Assembly: GCA_011391835.1 (NCBI GenBank)
Contig: JAABPS010000007.1
Coordinates: 1-19,177, forward strand
Direction: 5' to 3'
Length of the DNA: 19,177 nt
Origin: Desulfobacteraceae bacterium
GTDB taxonomy: Bacteria; Desulfobacterota; Desulfobacteria; Desulfobacterales; JAABPS01
Part shown: in pieces, positions 14,206 to 19,177 of the stretch
How positions within the stretch are numbered: position 1 is the stretch's first letter
Layout of the letters: each line of letters begins with the position of its first letter
Translations under genes and position numbers: made by a program
The notes under the pieces: model-generated
Databases searched by the model: none
The model's input: only the letters and a program-made list of their open reading frames with translations
Told to the model about the DNA's origin: nothing

Positions 14206-15801
14206 ATGAAAACCCTCCTGTTACACGTTCCAAAATTTAATAATTTTTATAAGCCCATTGGCGATTTCATCTGGCTCAACTATATGCCCATGGGTCTTCT
14301 GGCTATAGGGGATTTTCTGGAAAGAAACGGCCATTCCGTTGAAATTGTGCACCTGGGCGTGGAATGGATTGAAAACCGCAACTTTCAGGCGGCAGAGCTT
14401 GTTTTGAATAAACCTGACATAAAAGCGGTTGGCATATCCATCCACTGGCATCATCAGGCCTATGATGCTATCGAAGTGGCCAGGCGAATCAAAGAGGTTC
14501 GAAACGACATATTCATATTTGCCGGCGGAGATACGGCTTCTTTTTTTCATGAGGAAATTATCCGTGATTTCCCCATGATTGATGCGGTCATCCGCGGGCA
14601 TGGGGAACAGCCTGCGCTTCATTTACTTCAAGCCCTGAAAGATAACGCCCCGCTGGATAAGGTGCCCAATCTGACATGGAGAGATAAAACCTTCACCCGA
14701 ATAAACAGGATGGAATACACAGCAGATGCCAAGATGATCAGTGATCTGAACTACAGCAATTTTTCGTTAATCCGCCATGCGGATTGCTATGTAAAATATG
14801 TGGGCCAGCCCTTTTTTTTTGCCAAAGGATTTACCAAAGAACGAAACGCCAGGATGTTTTCCCTCGGTGCCCCTTTATTCCCCATCGCCATTGGAAGGGG
14901 CTGCCCCTTTAACTGCACCTGGTGCGGTGGCTCTCAGATACCGCAACAGCGCCTGATAAACGGTCTGAAGGGCTTTATCTACCGAAATCATGAGAGTGTC
15001 ATCAAAACTGTCAAGGATGCAATAAGGGCGGGATATGGTATGATGCACTCCTGCATGGATCCGGAACCAACCACGCAGGAATATTTTATTGAACTCTGGG
15101 ATCGTATCCATAGAGAAAACATTACAGTCGATTGGATGTTTGAAGCCAATGCACTGCCTTCAGACAAATTCCTCTCTTGCTTTAAGAAAGCATTTCCAGG
15201 TAAACATTCGCTCATTACCCTGTCTCCGGAATGCGGTAACGAACATCTGCGTTTAAAACACAAGGGGCCGGGGTTCAGTACAGCGGCCCTGTTTGACAAG
15301 TTGAATACAATGAATAGAATGGGCATACCCACGGAAATCTTTTTTACCTATGGGCTGCCTGGAGAAAATATAAGGCGTTTGGAAGAAACCATTGCCTTGC
15401 AACGAGAGATTGTTAAACGATTTCGCTGTGTCCGTGCCATCCGGACGCTTTCCATTGAAATCGAACCCGGCGCGCCCTGGTTTCTGGAGCCGGAGCGGTT
15501 TGGGATTATCACAAATCGCCGTTCATTTAATGATTTTTACCAGGCGCATGGAACAGGGGGAAATGATACATTTACCAGCTTTGGATACTATATACCTGAT
15601 TACTTTGAAGAGCCGCTGGATGAGAAAAACCCTTACCAGGACTTTGCCCAACGGATGCAGGCTATCAAATGCCGAAAGTTCTGCTTTATCCATCCCAATC
15701 CTGAAAAATGCGGAAAGCACCCCTGGCAGGGAAGACTGTTTTGCCAGGTGGCATCAAGATTGATTTCTTTGAAGCCGCGGAATTTATCAAAACCATTTTA
15801 A
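14206..15801 (+). CDS. Cobalamin-binding-type radical SAM enzyme with Cys-rich tail
   Basis: A 531-residue class B radical SAM protein, longer than and distinct from the two minus-strand copies. The N-terminal B12-binding-type region (about 1-140) contains YMPMGLLAIGDFLERNGH, VGISIHWHHQAYDAIEVA and FIFAGGDTAS, and lacks DxHxxG. The 4Fe-4S motif is GRGCPFNCTWC (C233, C237, C240). The core continues with LSPECGNEHLR and FFTYGLPGE. Near the C-terminus four cysteines (C489, C493, C502, C513) lie in 25 residues and might bind another cluster or zinc. The substrate is unknown. It is the first gene of the plus arm; a GGAG upstream of the ATG is rather distant. A gap of 127 bp separates it from the exporter gene. 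Confidence 0.9.
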   Translation: MKTLLLHVPKFNNFYKPIGDFIWLNYMPMGLLAIGDFLERNGHSVEIVHLGVEWIENRNFQAAELVLNKPDIKAVGISIHWHHQAYDAIEVARRIKEVRNDIFIFAGGDTASFFHEEIIRDFPMIDAVIRGHGEQPALHLLQALKDNAPLDKVPNLTWRDKTFTRINRMEYTADAKMISDLNYSNFSLIRHADCYVKYVGQPFFFAKGFTKERNARMFSLGAPLFPIAIGRGCPFNCTWCGGSQIPQQRLINGLKGFIYRNHESVIKTVKDAIRAGYGMMHSCMDPEPTTQEYFIELWDRIHRENITVDWMFEANALPSDKFLSCFKKAFPGKHSLITLSPECGNEHLRLKHKGPGFSTAALFDKLNTMNRMGIPTEIFFTYGLPGENIRRLEETIALQREIVKRFRCVRAIRTLSIEIEPGAPWFLEPERFGIITNRRSFNDFYQAHGTGGNDTFTSFGYYIPDYFEEPLDEKNPYQDFAQRMQAIKCRKFCFIHPNPEKCGKHPWQGRLFCQVASRLISLKPRNLSKPF

Positions 15802-15836
15802 TGAGCAAATAGTGACGAGTAACGAGCGACCAGTAG

Positions 15837-15858
15837 GGGCAGGCCCCCGAGCCCGCCC
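15837..15858. repeat. REP-like GC-rich hairpin
   Basis: An imperfect palindrome: GGGCAGGC (15837-15844), a 6-nt loop, then GCCCGCCC (15851-15858), with one mismatch in an 8-bp stem. It lies in the gap between the radical SAM and exporter genes, just after a stretch with short ACGAG repeats. Similar GGGGCGGGCCCC...GCCCGCCC elements are dispersed in many bacterial genomes, so this may be one copy of a REP/MITE-like family. It could also damp or stabilise the transcript. It has no U tract, so a terminator is unlikely. Confidence 0.45.
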
Positions 15859-15928
15859 ATTTAGTGTTAAGAATTATTGAAAAGCAATCAGGAAAACCTT
15901 ATCATCCCGATTTCAAACTGAAAGTGAT

Positions 15929-18409
15929 ATGAAAAATAGAATTATTAAAATCATTGCCAATCGGCCGGGCATCATCCTCATCACGTTTTCCCTGCTCTTC
16001 CTCACGGCCTTTGGCATGACCGGGCTGATTGATTTTGAGAAGGATATTTTTAAAGCCCTCCCTCTTCACAACCGAACATTTCAGGTGCTTGCCCACACAC
16101 TGAAGACTTCGTCCGGTCAAAATCGCATTTATGTATTGTTAAAAAACCCTGCACATCCGGATACGCTCATACCATCAGCGGAAAAGTTTTCTAATGATCT
16201 GCGCGGTATTGTCATCAAGGGACAGCCTGCCTTTGCCCAGGTTACTTTCAGAAAATTAGATGCAGTCAGTCTAAATGATACGGAAGAGCTTTTAATTCAG
16301 TTTTTGAATACACCGGAACTGTTTTTAACGGATCAGGATCTTCAGCGGCTGGAAGACATGCTCTCTTCAACAGATGCTCTTGAAAAAGAGCTGAAAAAGT
16401 CATTGACGTATTTCGCGATGCCCGGCGCTGAGCAACTGGCTCACATCGCCGCCATTGATCCATTAAACATGAGGCAGTTCATGGTTGAAAAGCTTTCGAC
16501 TCTGCATGGCGGTCTTGTGTTTGATCCAGGGCCATTCCTCATGTCGTCCGATAAGCAATCCCTGCTGATCATCGCAACCCCGGCGGACAGCGTTCAACAT
16601 CGTGATGATGCTGTCACGCTTCTCGACCAAATAGACGGTGTCCGTAAAACCTATCCGGATCTGGCCATCGGCATTACCGGCGGTTATGCTGTGGCAGCAC
16701 AGGAGGAGTCCCTCATTCGGGGAGATATTCTGGGGTGCGTGATCGGTTCAGCGCTGGGGATCGCTGCGTTATTCTACCTTGTTTATCGCAATGCCATGGT
16801 TCTTATTTTTGTGCTGCTCCCTCTGGGCGCAGGCCTCCAGCTCGCCCTTGGCACCATGGCGGTGATATTTGACAGAATCCACATACTTGCCACAGCGTTT
16901 GCAACCGTCATTCTCGGTCTGGGTATTGATTTTGCCATTCATATTTATGACCGCTATACAGCGGAAAGACAAAGCGGACGCAGCAAAGTACTCGCCATCG
17001 AAAAATCGATTTTCAAAACAGGCTCAGCAGTTCTTGCCTGCGGATTAACCACTCTGGCTGCGTTTTTCGGATTGTCATTTGCCGACAATCCCATTCTCCT
17101 TCAAATAGGCTGGCTGGTCGTACTGGGTCTTTTCTTTTGTCTTGTTTCAACCATTTGGGTCCTGCCTGCTTGGATGGTATGGATTGAACCCTATTCCAGT
17201 AAATGGCTCATCCGGCCTTCAAAAAAACTCTGTATGGACAAAGTCGGCCAATTCGTTAATGCATACCCAAAAAGGGTGCTTGCCGTTTCCCTGATTTTTT
17301 TTGCTGTTTCCCTCCTGGGTATTATGAAGCTGGAATTCGAAACAGATCCTCTATCCATGAAACCAAAAGGAATAGAGGCTGTGGATGTCCAGGAAGATCT
17401 GTTCACTTCCTTTGGCGCCAAAGGAGAATATGTGCTGATCTCCTGGCAGGCCGAAGATATAAAGGAATTATGGATCAAAGGGCTATCGATTGACAGGGAA
17501 ATGGAAGGGCTTCATCAATCGGGAATCGTCTCGTCCTGGACGTCGTTAAGTAAATTCTCATCTCCCGACCCATTGCGTATTCAGGAAATTGATATGGAAG
17601 ATATCGGCCGCATGTTTAACACCTATGGTCTGAATCTGAAGGACTTTACGCACCAGTACCGATTTTTAGAGGCGTTGTCTGGCACCCGCGCGTCTGCAGC
17701 AGCAAACAGCGTGAACACTGTTCGCAACAGAAACTGCGAGGGTCTGTCTCGTTTTCCGGAAATGTTTCATCGATTCTTTATCTGTGAAAATAATTCCATC
17801 CAGGGAATCACATGGTCGCTGGCAGCAGGCCCGGAGGAGGCAGTCATCGTGCAGAAAAAAGTCATGGGAACATTTCCTGACTATATCGTTGTCAGCCCGC
17901 GCCTGGCAATCAACGAATTTGCTGTGGAAGCCCGTAAAGAGCTGCGCATTACCCTGGGGATAGCGGTACTGCTGGTGATTATCATACTGCTCTTTTTCTT
18001 GAGAAGCATGTCATCCCTTCTGCTGGTATTGCTGCCAACGGCCATGGGGCTGCTTTCAACCGCTGGTCTCATGGGCTGGATGGGCATCCGATTAAACGTT
18101 TTTAACTTTATTGTGTTGCCCATGCTGGTTGGCATTGGCGTGGACGATGGCATCCATGTTTATAAAAGATATCAGGAAACGGGGAATGTGGGGGAAACGC
18201 TGCAGTCCACGGGCGTTTCCATATTTTTAACATCCCTTACAACCATTTGCGGATTTGGCTCCCTGGCCCTTGCAAAATATCATATCTTTGTCAGCATGGG
18301 ACTTCTGGCAACTTTCGGCGTTTCATCCTGTTTTATTTTTACAATAACGGTACTCGCCCCGATATTAAAACTTCATCAACGCCATGAACCAATTTCAACA
18401 TCACGATAG
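15929..18409 (+). CDS. MMPL/RND-family lipid exporter
   Basis: An 826-residue inner-membrane RND-superfamily transporter of the MMPL/HpnN type. It has 12 predicted membrane helices in the classic 1+5, 1+5 layout: one near 15-33, five between about 265 and 422, one near 452-472, and five between about 673 and 815. A periplasmic loop follows the first helix of each half. Acidic proton-relay positions are seen in the equivalent helices: GLGIDFAIHIYDRY (D334) and GIGVDDGIHVYKRY (D739, D740). Members move lipids or hydrophobic products (mycobacterial MmpL, hopanoid HpnN, aryl polyene exporters) across the inner membrane. Here it probably exports the cluster's product (inference). It follows the radical SAM gene on the same strand and is followed at once by a methyltransferase gene. 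Confidence 0.92.
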   Translation: MKNRIIKIIANRPGIILITFSLLFLTAFGMTGLIDFEKDIFKALPLHNRTFQVLAHTLKTSSGQNRIYVLLKNPAHPDTLIPSAEKFSNDLRGIVIKGQPAFAQVTFRKLDAVSLNDTEELLIQFLNTPELFLTDQDLQRLEDMLSSTDALEKELKKSLTYFAMPGAEQLAHIAAIDPLNMRQFMVEKLSTLHGGLVFDPGPFLMSSDKQSLLIIATPADSVQHRDDAVTLLDQIDGVRKTYPDLAIGITGGYAVAAQEESLIRGDILGCVIGSALGIAALFYLVYRNAMVLIFVLLPLGAGLQLALGTMAVIFDRIHILATAFATVILGLGIDFAIHIYDRYTAERQSGRSKVLAIEKSIFKTGSAVLACGLTTLAAFFGLSFADNPILLQIGWLVVLGLFFCLVSTIWVLPAWMVWIEPYSSKWLIRPSKKLCMDKVGQFVNAYPKRVLAVSLIFFAVSLLGIMKLEFETDPLSMKPKGIEAVDVQEDLFTSFGAKGEYVLISWQAEDIKELWIKGLSIDREMEGLHQSGIVSSWTSLSKFSSPDPLRIQEIDMEDIGRMFNTYGLNLKDFTHQYRFLEALSGTRASAAANSVNTVRNRNCEGLSRFPEMFHRFFICENNSIQGITWSLAAGPEEAVIVQKKVMGTFPDYIVVSPRLAINEFAVEARKELRITLGIAVLLVIIILLFFLRSMSSLLLVLLPTAMGLLSTAGLMGWMGIRLNVFNFIVLPMLVGIGVDDGIHVYKRYQETGNVGETLQSTGVSIFLTSLTTICGFGSLALAKYHIFVSMGLLATFGVSSCFIFTITVLAPILKLHQRHEPISTSR

Positions 18410-18413
18410 CCCA

Positions 18414-19177
18414 ATGGCTGACTGTCTTTTATGCGGCTCCAGCCCTTCTACCATTATTCACCGCAGGGGCACGTGGCAGTATCGTCAGTGCAATACCTGC
18501 GGGCTTGTTTGTATCCATCCTAAACCATCCAGACGAGGAGTGCTGAACAATTATGACACCTACCTTCCCACGGATACCCGGAAAATAAAACAATGGGAAA
18601 TGATGATGCAGCCGGTGATTGACACATCTGTCAGGATGATCCGATCTCACACAAACCTCGGACATGGCCGAATTCTGGATATTGGCTGCGGATTCGGCTT
18701 CTTTTTAAATGCCATGAAACAGCTTCACTGGGAAGTTGCCGGCATTGAGATATCCGCATGCGGGCAGCAATATGCAAGGGATCAGTATCACATCGATGTA
18801 TATTCAAAGCCATTGGAAACACTCAACCTGCCTGAAGGCTATTTTGATGCGGTCACGCTTTTTTATGTGATCGAGCACATGGCTGACCCCGCAACTGTTT
18901 TAAATGAAGTCAAACGGATACTCAGGCCGGGCGGTCTTGTCCTGATCCGCTGGCCTCACACAACACCGATCGTAAAACTTCTCGGCCCCTTGTCGGGGTG
19001 CCTTGACCTGTATCATACTCCTTATCACTTATATGATTTTTCAAAGCAGACCATTGAACGGCTGTTAACCCGCAGCGGTTTTTCCGGCATTGAAACAGTT
19101 GTTGGAGGATATACGCTTTCTTCCCATTGGATGAACCGGTGGCCCTCTATGATATTTGGGGTGTTGGGGGAGATGTT
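18414..19177 (+). CDS. Zinc-ribbon class I methyltransferase, cut by window end
   Basis: The reading frame runs off the window after about 254 residues, so the C-terminus is missing. An N-terminal zinc ribbon has CLLCGS (C4, C7) and QCNTCG (C26, C29). The methyltransferase fold follows with ILDIGCGFGFF (86-96), a GIEIS acidic loop, DAVTLFYVIEHMADP and RILRPGGLVLIRWP. This is the layout of Methyltransf_23-type enzymes, often found in lipid, sugar or polyketide clusters; the substrate is unknown. The ATG here lies 4 nt after the exporter stop. An in-frame ATG at 18384 inside the exporter gene is an alternative and would add ten residues. Neither has a clear ribosome-binding site, so translation may be coupled to the exporter. 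The plus arm evidently continues beyond the window. Confidence 0.88.
   Translation, partial: MADCLLCGSSPSTIIHRRGTWQYRQCNTCGLVCIHPKPSRRGVLNNYDTYLPTDTRKIKQWEMMMQPVIDTSVRMIRSHTNLGHGRILDIGCGFGFFLNAMKQLHWEVAGIEISACGQQYARDQYHIDVYSKPLETLNLPEGYFDAVTLFYVIEHMADPATVLNEVKRILRPGGLVLIRWPHTTPIVKLLGPLSGCLDLYHTPYHLYDFSKQTIERLLTRSGFSGIETVVGGYTLSSHWMNRWPSMIFGVLGEM

Overview
The window looks like a chromosomal segment of a sulfate-reducing-type deltaproteobacterium (Desulfobacterota, Desulfobacterales-like). This is inferred from gene style and content, including several class B radical SAM enzymes, a type II ketosynthase system and Desulfobacteraceae-like hypotheticals. No rRNA or other taxonomic marker is present, so the placement is tentative. 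I see no tRNA, rRNA, CRISPR array or intact mobile element.

The left flank (1-3290) is ordinary or accessory. It holds a YprB-like RNase H-fold nuclease (64-903, +), a bidirectional terminator, and a cold-shock protein (976-1176, -) with a candidate extended -10 promoter. It also holds a decayed RHS/YD-repeat fragment (about 1429-1665, -) and three small minus-strand genes of unknown function.

The rest (3291-19177) is a compact, probably biosynthetic locus built around a divergent intergenic region (13936-14205). The minus-strand arm, in transcription order, encodes: a lipoprotein, an acyl carrier protein, a radical SAM/SPASM-like enzyme, a cobalamin-binding-type radical SAM enzyme, a small multi-pass membrane protein, a methyltransferase, a LolA-like periplasmic protein, a fused ketosynthase plus chain-length-factor-like protein, a phytoene-desaturase-like FAD oxidoreductase and a second cobalamin-binding-type radical SAM enzyme. 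Most junctions overlap or are only a few bases wide. The plus-strand arm encodes a third cobalamin-binding-type radical SAM enzyme with a Cys-rich tail, a 12-TM MMPL/RND exporter and a zinc-ribbon methyltransferase cut by the window end.

Working model (inference): an ACP-bound acyl or polyketide-like chain is built by the KS-CLF fusion. It is desaturated by the CrtI-like oxidoreductase and remodelled by up to four radical SAM enzymes and two methyltransferases. It is then moved across the envelope by the MMPL transporter with help from the LolA-like protein and perhaps the lipoprotein. The enzyme set resembles the proposed ladderane gene clusters of anammox bacteria (FabF-type KS, ACP, radical SAM, phytoene-desaturase-like). 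The LolA/MMPL export genes resemble those of aryl polyene clusters. No ketoreductase, dehydratase, acyltransferase or thioesterase is visible, so these must be borrowed from fatty-acid synthesis or lie beyond 19177. The product is unknown.
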